From contig DCCL01000127.1 in assembly GCA_002313795.1 (NCBI GenBank), forward strand, positions 8,470 through 21,378: DNA of 12,909 bases, given 5' to 3'. This document shows, piece by piece, positions 6,130 to 11,806 of the stretch. Both the position numbers and the translations under genes were made by a program. The notes below the pieces were generated by a model. It did no database searches. It was given only the letters and a program-made list of their open reading frames with translations, and was not told the origin of the DNA. The first letter of the stretch is position 1, and each line of letters starts with the position of its first letter. Source of the DNA: Faecalibacterium prausnitzii (GTDB lineage: Bacteria; Bacillota; Clostridia; Oscillospirales; Ruminococcaceae).

Positions 6130-7419
6130 ATGAAACATCCGCTTCAGGAAATGATGGACAAGCGCCGCCAGGGCATCCGCTGCGGCATTCCTTCTTATTG
6201 CAGCGCAAATGAACTGGTCATTGAGATCGCACTGCGCCGCGCCAAGGAGCGCAATATCCCTGTCCTGATCGAAGCCACCGCCAATCAGGTCAACCAGTTT
6301 GGCGGCTACACTGGCATGAAGCCCGCTGATTTCTATCAGATGGTGCTCAAGATGGCCAAAGACATCAATCTGCCCGAGAACATGATGATCCTGGCCGGCG
6401 ACCATCTTGGCCCCCTGACCTGGCAGAAGCTGCCCGAGGCCGAGGCTATGAAGAACTCCGTTGAGCTGGTGTATGAGTACGCCCGCGCAGGCTTCACCAA
6501 AATTCATCTGGACACCAGCATGAAGGTGGCCGACGACCCCGAAGGTCTGCTGAAGACCGAGGTCATCGCACGCCGCGGCGCTCAGCTGTACAAGGCTGCC
6601 ATGAAGGGCTACAACGAACTGAAGGCAGAGAAGCCCGACGCCATGCGCCCGGTCTTCGTCATCGGCAGCGAAGTGCCCATCCCCGGCGGTGCCACTGAGG
6701 CCGAGGACACTCTGGCTGTCACCAGCCCGGATGCCTTCCGTGATACTGTTTCCACCTACCAGCGCGTCTGGACCGAAGAGGGCGTGGGTGACGGCATGAA
6801 GGACGTCATCGCTGTGGTCGTCCAGCCCGGCGTGGAGTTCGGCGACGATCAGGTGTTCGACTATAATCCTGCCGCTGCAGTTGACCTCTGCGCCGCCCTG
6901 AAGGAGTTCCCCGATATCTGCTTCGAGGGCCACTCCACCGACTACCAGACCGCTGAAGACCTCTACAACATGGTCACGGACGGCATTGCCATCCTGAAGG
7001 TGGGCCCGGCCCTGACCTTCGGCCTGCGCGAGGCCCTGTTCTCCCTGAGCATGATGGAGAAGGAGCTTGTCCCCGAGGAGAAGCGCGCCAACTTCATCGA
7101 GACTCTGGACAAGGTCATGCTGGCCTCCCCTGCAAACTGGGAGAAGCACTACCACGGCGACGAGAAGCATCTGGCACAGTGCCGCAAGTACAGCTACTCC
7201 GACCGTGCCCGTTACTACATCGGCCAGCCCGAGGTGGTCGCTGCCATGAACAAACTGTTCGACAACCTGCGCGAGTACCCCATCCCCATGAATATGCTGC
7301 ACCAGTATATGCCCATCAGCTACAACAAGATCCGCGAGGGCAAGCTGAAGCTCGACCCGCGCGAGCTGGCCATGGACGGCATCACCCAGTTCATGCTGGA
7401 CTACGAGAGCGCAGTCTGA
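6130..7419 (+). CDS. kbaZ: tagatose-1,6-bisphosphate aldolase, non-catalytic (chaperone-like) subunit
   Basis: The 429-aa product matches GatZ/KbaZ (about 420-426 aa in E. coli) throughout. Examples are the N-terminal GIRCGIPSYCSANELVIEIA, then EATANQVNQFGGYTGM, AGDHLGPLTW, IHLDTSMKVADDP, VIGSEVPIPGG, FEGHSTDYQ, LKVGPALTFGLREALFSL, and the tail RYYIGQPEV and MPISYNKIREG. In the known enzyme this subunit has no demonstrated catalysis and is needed for full activity and stability of KbaY/GatY. AAGGAG stands 9 nt before the ATG. It follows nagA by 126 bp, largely filled by a palindromic repeat, and precedes HPr by 42 bp. The catalytic partner is in a separate unit at 1302-2153, so subunit balance must be set by two promoters. 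Confidence 0.95.
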   Translation: MKHPLQEMMDKRRQGIRCGIPSYCSANELVIEIALRRAKERNIPVLIEATANQVNQFGGYTGMKPADFYQMVLKMAKDINLPENMMILAGDHLGPLTWQKLPEAEAMKNSVELVYEYARAGFTKIHLDTSMKVADDPEGLLKTEVIARRGAQLYKAAMKGYNELKAEKPDAMRPVFVIGSEVPIPGGATEAEDTLAVTSPDAFRDTVSTYQRVWTEEGVGDGMKDVIAVVVQPGVEFGDDQVFDYNPAAAVDLCAALKEFPDICFEGHSTDYQTAEDLYNMVTDGIAILKVGPALTFGLREALFSLSMMEKELVPEEKRANFIETLDKVMLASPANWEKHYHGDEKHLAQCRKYSYSDRARYYIGQPEVVAAMNKLFDNLREYPIPMNMLHQYMPISYNKIREGKLKLDPRELAMDGITQFMLDYESAV

Positions 7420-7461
7420 TCGTTCCATCCGACCCATCCACACAAAAAGGAGAACCGACCC

Positions 7462-7719
7462 ATGAAACAGTTCCAGTACACCATCAAAGATGAACTCGGC
7501 GTCCACGCACGCCCCGCCGGCCTGCTGGTCAAGCTGGCCAAGCAGTATAAGAGCACCATCACCATCGAGAAGAACGGCAAGACCTGCGATATGCGCAAGC
7601 TGATGGCCGTGATGGGCATGGGCATCCGCCAGGGCGAGACCATCACCGTCACCGCCGAGGGCGAGGACGAAGCCGCAGCCATTGAGGCCGTGGAGAAGTT
7701 CCTGACCGAGAACGTCTGA
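7462..7719 (+). CDS. HPr phosphocarrier protein lacking regulatory Ser46
   Basis: The 85-aa protein has the HPr fold sequence from end to end. GVHARPAG carries His15, the residue phosphorylated by Enzyme I and donating to EIIA, here presumably the EIIA at 2793-3236. Aligned without gaps to Bacillus-type HPr, NGKT(38-41) is followed by CDMRKLMAVMGMGI. Position 46, the serine phosphorylated by HPr kinase in Firmicutes, is Lys, and position 52 is Gly. This copy should therefore carry sugar-transport phosphate but not act in CcpA-type catabolite repression through P-Ser-HPr. An AAGGAG site precedes the ATG. It is the last gene of the nagA-kbaZ unit and ends before a strong terminator. Whether it is the only HPr of the organism cannot be seen here. 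Confidence 0.93.
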   Translation: MKQFQYTIKDELGVHARPAGLLVKLAKQYKSTITIEKNGKTCDMRKLMAVMGMGIRQGETITVTAEGEDEAAAIEAVEKFLTENV

Positions 7720-7758
7720 TAGGATATCTGATCCTGCTGCAGAAATCCTGTAACGCAT

Positions 7759-7804
7759 AAAAAGACCGGAGACATTGCCGTCATGGCCGTGTCTTCGGTC
7801 TTTT
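7759..7804. terminator. bidirectional terminator between HPr and MATE genes
   Basis: Arms AAAAGACCGGAGACA (7760-7774) and TGTCTTCGGTCTTTT (7790-7804) pair over 15 positions with one G.U. There are T-runs on both exits (TTTT on plus; the complement of AAAAA at 7759-7763 on minus). It serves the convergent HPr and MATE units. Confidence 0.88.
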
Positions 7805-7809
7805 GCTGT

Positions 7810-9195
7810 TTACAGGGCGGCAGGCGTCTCTGCTTTATTCCCTGCCCTCCGTTCCATCGTCCGGGCCAGTCTCTTTTTCAGTACCAGCAGGTACATCACC
7901 AGTGTGAAGGAACCGCCGATGCAGTCCGACAGCGGGCAGGCATAGAAGATATCTTCCAGCGGCAGGATGTGCGGCAGAAGGAGCACTGCAATGATATACA
8001 GACCCTTGCGGACAAACGAGATGGGCACTGCTTCCCGCACCATCCCCATGGCAGTGAAGCCATCCACAAAGGCGAACTGTATTGCCACGAACACAAAGCC
8101 CATGCAGTACCGCCGGGTAAAAACAGCAGCCTGAGCGACGGCTTCCGGGTCGCTGAGAAAAAGCCGCACGAACACCTCCGGCGCAGCTACGATGGCAAGA
8201 GTCAGCACTCCCAGATACAGCCCGGTGTACAGCAGCACATAGCGGAAGCTCTCCACGATGCGTCGGCAGCTGCCGGCCCCATAATAGTAGCTGAACAGGG
8301 TCGCACATCCGCTGGTCAGGCCCTCTGCCGGGCAGATGGCCACCACCATCACGCTCTGCACCACGGCGGCATAGGAGATATACTGGTCGCCCAGAGCACC
8401 GCCGTATTTTCGCAGCATAGCATTCAGCAGGACGATGAGCAGGTTATCCAATACTACGATAAAAAACGGCATGCTGCCGATGCTGAGGATCTTTTTGCAG
8501 AGCGCAGCGCTGTACCCTCCGAATCCGATGTGGATGGTCATATCCGGGCGGCTCAGAACAGCCAGCACATAGACCAGCACACCGAACTGCGAGAGCACCG
8601 TCGCCAGCGCTGCGCCTGCCACGCCCATGTGCAGTGCATAGATGAAAATGGGGTCCAGCGCAATGTTCAGCAGTGCACCGATGACCACCGACAGCATTCC
8701 CTGCCGGGCACAGCCCTGCCCCATAATGAAGCGGTTCAGACCCGTGCCGCAGATCACCGCCACCGTACCCAGCGAGTAGATGGTAAAATAGGCGCTTGCC
8801 GTCGGGTACATGGCATCGCTGCAGCCCAGAAGATACAAAAAGGGCTTCCGGAACACCAGCAGTGCCGCTGTCACGATGGCAGAGCAGAACAGGAAAAGGA
8901 GCAGTGCATTGTTCATCGCCTGCTGTGCAGTCTCCCGGTTCTTTTCACCCAGCGAGATGCTCATGAGGGCCGCGCCGCCCACGCCTACCAGAGAGGCAAA
9001 GCCGGTGATGGCGGTAAACGCCGGAGAGCAGATGCCGATGCTTGCCAGCGCGATCTCCGCTCCCTCCGGCATATGGCCGATATAGATGCGGTCTACGATG
9101 CTGTACAGGATATTGAACAGCTGCGCCAGCATGGCCGGGACCCCAAGCTGCCACACCAGCTTTTTCACCGGTGCCGTGTCAAAGTCGTGTTCCAT
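7810..9195 (-). CDS. MATE-family multidrug/cation efflux transporter
   Basis: The 461-aa polytopic membrane protein has about 12 hydrophobic segments in two halves, the usual MATE size. The N-terminus KKLVWQLGVPAMLAQLFNIL, then IVDRIYIGH, FASLVGVGGAALMSISLGEK and LNRFIMGQG are typical of the DinF/MepA-like branch. It would export cationic compounds using a Na+ or H+ gradient; the substrate is unknown. The ATG at 9195 is chosen because AGGGAGG stands 7 nt upstream (9203-9209). The reading frame is open for 59 more codons upstream, but that part is the promoter and structured leader and does not look like protein. It has its own promoter and shares a terminator with HPr. There is no visible functional link to the GalNAc genes. 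Confidence 0.93.
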   Translation of the reverse strand: MEHDFDTAPVKKLVWQLGVPAMLAQLFNILYSIVDRIYIGHMPEGAEIALASIGICSPAFTAITGFASLVGVGGAALMSISLGEKNRETAQQAMNNALLLFLFCSAIVTAALLVFRKPFLYLLGCSDAMYPTASAYFTIYSLGTVAVICGTGLNRFIMGQGCARQGMLSVVIGALLNIALDPIFIYALHMGVAGAALATVLSQFGVLVYVLAVLSRPDMTIHIGFGGYSAALCKKILSIGSMPFFIVVLDNLLIVLLNAMLRKYGGALGDQYISYAAVVQSVMVVAICPAEGLTSGCATLFSYYYGAGSCRRIVESFRYVLLYTGLYLGVLTLAIVAAPEVFVRLFLSDPEAVAQAAVFTRRYCMGFVFVAIQFAFVDGFTAMGMVREAVPISFVRKGLYIIAVLLLPHILPLEDIFYACPLSDCIGGSFTLVMYLLVLKKRLARTMERRAGNKAETPAAL

Positions 9196-9336
9196 TCTGT
9201 TTCCTCCCTCTGAAAAAGAAAAAGGTGCCCAAGACATCGCCTTATAGCACATCCGAGATGTGCCGTACCTACGGCGGTGTCCTGAACACTCTGGTGCCGC
9301 AGCCCGGTGGCCGCGGTCAGGATCACATTCAATTTT
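9196..9336 (-). promoter_or_regulatory. structured leader / candidate transcription attenuator of MATE gene
   Basis: Read on the minus strand, the last hairpin pairs GTGC (complement of 9247-9250) with GCAC (complement of 9225-9228) plus an inner AAG/CTT. A run TTTTTCTTTTT (complement of 9213-9223) follows at once, just before the ribosome site, which fits an intrinsic terminator. A competing 7-bp hairpin GCACATC/GATGTGC (complement of 9247-9263) uses the same GTGC. Upstream lie GCCGTA/TACGGC (9262-9275) and a long-range pair of TCCTGA (9280-9285) with TCAGGA (9317-9322). This mutually exclusive layout is that of a riboswitch or attenuator. I cannot assign a known class. MATE genes of clostridia are known targets of guanidine-sensing RNAs, including guanidine-IV (mepA motif). 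Confidence 0.5.
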
Positions 9337-9342
9337 CAACTT

Positions 9343-9372
9343 ATGATAGCATACCGGTCGAAAAATTGTCAA
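9343..9372 (-). promoter_or_regulatory. MATE gene promoter
   Basis: On the minus strand a perfect -35 TTGACA (complement of 9367-9372) lies 18 bp from an extended -10 TGCTATCAT (complement of 9343-9351). Predicted transcription start is near 9336, about 140 nt upstream of the ATG. The strong promoter fits control at the leader rather than at initiation. Confidence 0.75.
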
Positions 9373-9384
9373 GCATCCACACAG

Positions 9385-9431
9385 AAAAAATCTCCTGTCG
9401 GCGCAGCATTCACACCGGACAGGAGACTTTT
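9385..9431 (-). terminator. terminator downstream of nagB and small membrane protein
   Basis: A perfect 9-bp stem TCTCCTGTC (9391-9399)/GACAGGAGA (9418-9426) is followed on the minus strand by six T (complement of 9385-9390). It lies 12-13 bp upstream of the MATE -35 box, separating the two minus-strand units. Confidence 0.85.
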
Positions 9432-9437
9432 CTTATT

Positions 9438-9722
9438 CTACAGCAGTTTGATGAAATAGAGGATCGCCATCAGGACGATGGCACCGCCCGCCACAACGAA
9501 GAAGCTTTTGTCTTTCTTTCCCGGTTCCGGTGCAGCAGCAGGCTGCTGGCCCTTTTTCAGGGAGCTGATGCCGTCGTTGAGTCTGCGTTTTTTCGGGTTA
9601 TTGTTCCGGCGGTAGATGCGGTTCAGGGTGCCCATGTAGCGACTGTAGTCCTGCGGGGCAGCGCTCTGCTTTTCCTCCTGCTCTCCTACCGTCTGTTCCA
9701 TCTGCTTTTCTTTTTCGTCCAT
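9438..9722 (-). CDS. small tail-anchored membrane protein, function unknown
   Basis: The 94-aa product is not recognised. The first ~20 residues are acidic and Gln/Glu-rich (MDEKEKQMEQ, GEQEEKQ). Residues 27-57 hold a basic stretch (YRRNNNPKKRRLND), then a Pro/Ala linker. Residues 73-92 form one hydrophobic helix (FFVVAGGAIVLMAILYFI) reaching almost to the end, so the protein is probably C-terminally anchored with its basic part in the cytoplasm. The start has GGAAAGGA 8 nt upstream, and it follows nagB by 21 bp on the same strand, so both are on one transcript ending at the terminator next to it. The ribosome site, spacing and terminator support a real gene; no function is implied. Confidence 0.75.
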   Translation of the reverse strand: MDEKEKQMEQTVGEQEEKQSAAPQDYSRYMGTLNRIYRRNNNPKKRRLNDGISSLKKGQQPAAAPEPGKKDKSFFVVAGGAIVLMAILYFIKLL

Positions 9723-9743
9723 TCGCAGTGTCCTTTCCGGGCA

Positions 9744-10472
9744 TCAGAGCAGGCTCAGGGCCTCTTCGTCTGCCACGAGGGTGCAATCGGGGTGCATCTG
9801 CAGGATGGAGCCCGGGCACTCGGGGGTCACAGGGCCGCTCACGACATCCTTGACCGCTTTGGCCTTTGCCAGACCGTTGGCCACCACCAGCACCTTACGG
9901 GCCTGCATGATGGTCTTGATGCCCATGGTGTAAGCCTGCTTGGGCACCAGGTCTTCGTTGCCGTCAAAGAAGCGCTTGTTGGCCTCGATGGTGGCGGGGG
10001 TCAGGTCCACACAGTGGGTCTCCAGCTCAAATGCCTCGCCCGGCTCATTGAAGCCGATGTGGCCGTTGGGGCCAAGGCCCAACAGCTGCAGGTCGATGCC
10101 GCCCACGCTGTGGATGATCGCATTGTACTTGGTGCAGGCATTTGCGGCATCGGGGTTGGTGCCGTCGGGCAGATGGATGGCCTCGGGGCGGATGTTCACA
10201 TGGTCGAACAGGTTCTTGTGCATGAAGCTCCAGTAGCTCTCGGGGTGCTCTTTGGGCAGGCCGCGGTACTCATCGAGGTTGACGGTGGTCACTTCCGAGA
10301 AGTCAAGGTCGCCCTTGTTGTACCACTCCACCAGCTGAGCATAAGCGCCCACAGGGGTGCCGCCGGTGGCCAGACCCAGCACACAGTTGGGTTTCATGAT
10401 GATCTGCGCGGAGATGATGTTTGCCGCCTTGCGGGACATATCCTTATAGTCTTTTGCACGAATGATCTTCAT
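9744..10472 (-). CDS. nagB: glucosamine-6-phosphate deaminase
   Basis: This 242-aa cytoplasmic enzyme converts glucosamine-6-phosphate to fructose-6-phosphate plus ammonia. Family motifs are LGLATGGTPVGAY (32-44, phosphate loop), NLDEY (65-69, catalytic Asp67), GLGPNGHIGFNEP (132-144, His138 and Glu143) and CPGSILQMH near the end. The length fits the shorter Gram-positive NagB without the E. coli allosteric C-terminal extension. AGGAGG stands 8 nt before the ATG at 10472. It has its own promoter and is followed by a small membrane protein gene. With NagA it would complete GlcNAc breakdown, complementing the GalNAc branch (AgaS) encoded to the left. Confidence 0.95.
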   Translation of the reverse strand: MKIIRAKDYKDMSRKAANIISAQIIMKPNCVLGLATGGTPVGAYAQLVEWYNKGDLDFSEVTTVNLDEYRGLPKEHPESYWSFMHKNLFDHVNIRPEAIHLPDGTNPDAANACTKYNAIIHSVGGIDLQLLGLGPNGHIGFNEPGEAFELETHCVDLTPATIEANKRFFDGNEDLVPKQAYTMGIKTIMQARKVLVVANGLAKAKAVKDVVSGPVTPECPGSILQMHPDCTLVADEEALSLL

Positions 10473-10514
10473 TGGTAGAACCTCCTGATCCTATTTTCGC
10501 TCTTCCTGTGCCTT

Positions 10515-10552
10515 ATTATAGCATAATTTTGAGAAAAAAGCGCCAGTTTCTC
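10515..10552 (-). promoter_or_regulatory. nagB promoter with overlapping dyad
   Basis: On the minus strand an extended -10 TGCTATAAT (complement of 10515-10523) is clear, but no good -35 hexamer is seen. The dyad GAGAAA-N10-TTTCTC (10531-10552) covers the -35 zone and could be an operator. A second dyad TTGTAA/TTACAA (10563-10568/10584-10589) lies further upstream. No known regulator site is recognised. Confidence 0.5.
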
Positions 10553-10610
10553 GCATTTTATGTTGTAATTTTGTGTCAGGTTTTTACAATTTTCGGTTAT
10601 CCGGCCCGTT

Positions 10611-11351
10611 TCAGCGGCAGATGACCAGATTTGTGATGGCACCAAGGAGGAAGATGTGCACCGGATAGAACCAGTAGAAGGCCAGCTGTTCCGCCCGGGA
10701 GCAGCGGCCCCGTTCTCCTTTATAGTGCCACACCAACAGGAATGCCAGCGGGGCCACCGGCTCGAAGAGAGAAAAGACCGCTCCTGCGATGCACTGGCCC
10801 TTGTGGCTGCCCCGGGCAAGGTAGAGCGCCACGATAAGGGCCATGCCCAGCACATCATAGTCACAGCGAATGACGGCGGCTGCGGCGAAGCAGGCTGCGG
10901 CCCCGAGGATGCCCTTCAGCGCTGGCATACCGTTTTCGGTCTGGTATGTATCCAGTGCCTTCATGGCCAGCAGGCCCAGCAGCAGGGTGAAATAGACATT
11001 CTGATGGCCCCACCAGATGCCGGAGAAAAACGCCCAGTCAAAGGGCAGCTCGCTGATGAGGGCAAAGCCCAGCATCCGCAGCGCATATTTTTTGAAGTCG
11101 TGGGTGTGGAGGAACCCTTCCACCAGCAGGAAGCAGTAGATGGGAAACGCCAGCCGTCCCACCATCCGCAGGCCGATATCCAGCCATGCAAGGGCCTCTC
11201 CCTGTGCGGTCTCCGGCACACCCTGCCGGAACACTCCGTTTTCCAGAAGAGCCGCGCCCATGTGGTCAAGGAGCATCGACAGGCAGGCGATGCGCTTCAG
11301 CGCCGTCCCGGTCAGGGAGAAGCCCGGACGGGCAAGGGTATTCTGTTCCAT
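10611..11351 (-). CDS. TraX-family membrane protein
   Basis: The 246-aa polytopic protein has about 7-8 hydrophobic segments and the TraX pattern. This is KRIACLSMLLDHMGAAL near the start, RMVGRLAFPIYCFLLVEGF and HTHDFKKYALRMLGFALISE (residues 62-101), then QNVYFTLLLGLLAMKA and the C-terminal FYWFYPVHIFLLG. In F-plasmids TraX acetylates pilin. Chromosomal Firmicute homologues are common and their substrate is not known; the family resembles integral membrane acyltransferases. The ATG at 11351 has GAGGTGG just upstream and a promoter at 11379-11408. An in-frame ATG 71 codons upstream would run through that promoter and is rejected. There are no conjugation genes nearby. No clear terminator follows it before the nagB promoter. 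Confidence 0.88.
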   Translation of the reverse strand: MEQNTLARPGFSLTGTALKRIACLSMLLDHMGAALLENGVFRQGVPETAQGEALAWLDIGLRMVGRLAFPIYCFLLVEGFLHTHDFKKYALRMLGFALISELPFDWAFFSGIWWGHQNVYFTLLLGLLAMKALDTYQTENGMPALKGILGAAACFAAAAVIRCDYDVLGMALIVALYLARGSHKGQCIAGAVFSLFEPVAPLAFLLVWHYKGERGRCSRAEQLAFYWFYPVHIFLLGAITNLVICR

Positions 11352-11378
11352 AAAGCCACCTCGTTGTTTTGATACCCT

Positions 11379-11408
11379 ATTATATCGCCCGGCCGGGCTG
11401 CTTTTCAA
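11379..11408 (-). promoter_or_regulatory. TraX-family gene promoter
   Basis: On the minus strand TTGAAA (complement of 11403-11408) and TATAAT (complement of 11379-11384) are 18 bp apart. The transcript would have a leader of about 20 nt. Confidence 0.65.
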
Positions 11409-11434
11409 TTCTATCCCCCCTTTTTCTGCGATTT

Positions 11435-11455
11435 CGTTGCACATTCGTTGCACAT
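11435..11455. repeat. tandem 10-bp repeat upstream of the TraX-family promoter
   Basis: CGTTGCACAT occurs twice at 11435-11444 and 11446-11455, an 11-bp period of one helical turn. It lies about 27 bp upstream of the TraX-family -35 box, a plausible regulator site. Confidence 0.45.
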
Positions 11456-11649
11456 CCCGGTGTATTCTATTTCCAGACACCTTATGATGCCCACAGAAAA
11501 GCACTCTTCCTTTATGACCGCGCTTTCGGAAGGCCCCGAGCCACTCGGACGTTCTTTCCGTCATGCCGCCTTCCTTCTCTACAGCCTCATGCCCTGCATT
11601 TCACCGCAGGCCTTCTGGACCAACAGAGCAAGTGATTTTCCATTGTTGG
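11456..11649. other. non-coding stretch without recognised features
   Basis: This part of the 455-bp gap between the TraX-family gene and the Ig-like protein gene shows no convincing gene. A 69-codon frame on the plus strand begins with a GTG inside the tandem repeat and has no ribosome site or recognisable sequence. The string GGTGTATTCT at 11459-11468 recurs at 11739-11748 near the start of the next gene. Confidence 0.5.
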
Positions 11650-11725
11650 CAAAATAACAAAATCCGTCCGCTTTATTTTGTCGTTTCTCACAAAATAGCG
11701 GAACATTTTCTCAAAATACTGGAAT
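11650..11725 (+). promoter_or_regulatory. CAAAATA motif cluster upstream of the Ig-like protein gene
   Basis: CAAAATAA (11650-11657) and its inverse TTATTTTG (11673-11680) form an 8-bp dyad. Two direct copies of CAAAATA-NN-GGAA follow at 11691-11703 and 11712-11724. Direct copies start 41 and 21 bp apart, close to whole helical turns, so a regulator could bind one face of the DNA. The gene's promoter is not clear; a TATTCT (11743-11748) is a possible -10. Confidence 0.4.
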
Positions 11726-11768
11726 TACGCCCCCTGTAGGTGTATTCTGATAAAGAACTATTTAGGAT

Positions 11769-11802
11769 ATCTTCTGTTTTTCAGAAGGTCGAAAGGAGCT
11801 CC
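11769..11802 (+). promoter_or_regulatory. leader hairpin and palindromic ribosome site of the Ig-like protein gene
   Basis: CTTCTG-TTTTT-CAGAAG (11771-11787, extendable to 8 pairs) is followed by AAAGGAG within the palindrome GGAGCTCC (11795-11802), 4-8 nt before the ATG. The hairpin may stabilise the mRNA 5' end. Confidence 0.4.
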
Positions 11803-11806
11803 GCAC

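Noticed and set aside
7462..7719. Crh-type regulatory protein instead of HPr
   Set aside because: Crh keeps Ser46 and lacks His15; here the reverse is seen, so a phosphocarrier role is retained.
5998..7758. 586-codon minus-strand open frame opposite kbaZ and HPr
   Set aside because: Antisense shadow of two well-supported genes; no ribosome site and no recognisable domain.
7783..9213. 476-codon plus-strand open frame opposite the MATE gene
   Set aside because: His/Gln/Arg-rich translation with no family signal; it begins inside the bidirectional terminator.
9196..9372. 59-codon N-terminal extension of the MATE protein
   Set aside because: It would translate the promoter and structured leader; the residues are Arg/His/Pro-rich and unlike MATE N-termini, while a good ribosome site precedes 9195.
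9171..10478. 435-codon plus-strand open frame opposite nagB and the small membrane protein
   Set aside because: It crosses a terminator and a promoter and lies opposite nagB, whose catalytic motifs are all present.
11352..11564. 71-codon N-terminal extension of the TraX-family protein
   Set aside because: It runs through a consensus-like promoter and the tandem repeat; the shorter start gives the normal family length.
11448..11657. 69-codon plus-strand frame in the gap before the Ig-like protein gene
   Set aside because: GTG start inside a tandem repeat, no ribosome site, no recognisable sequence, and no terminator of its own.
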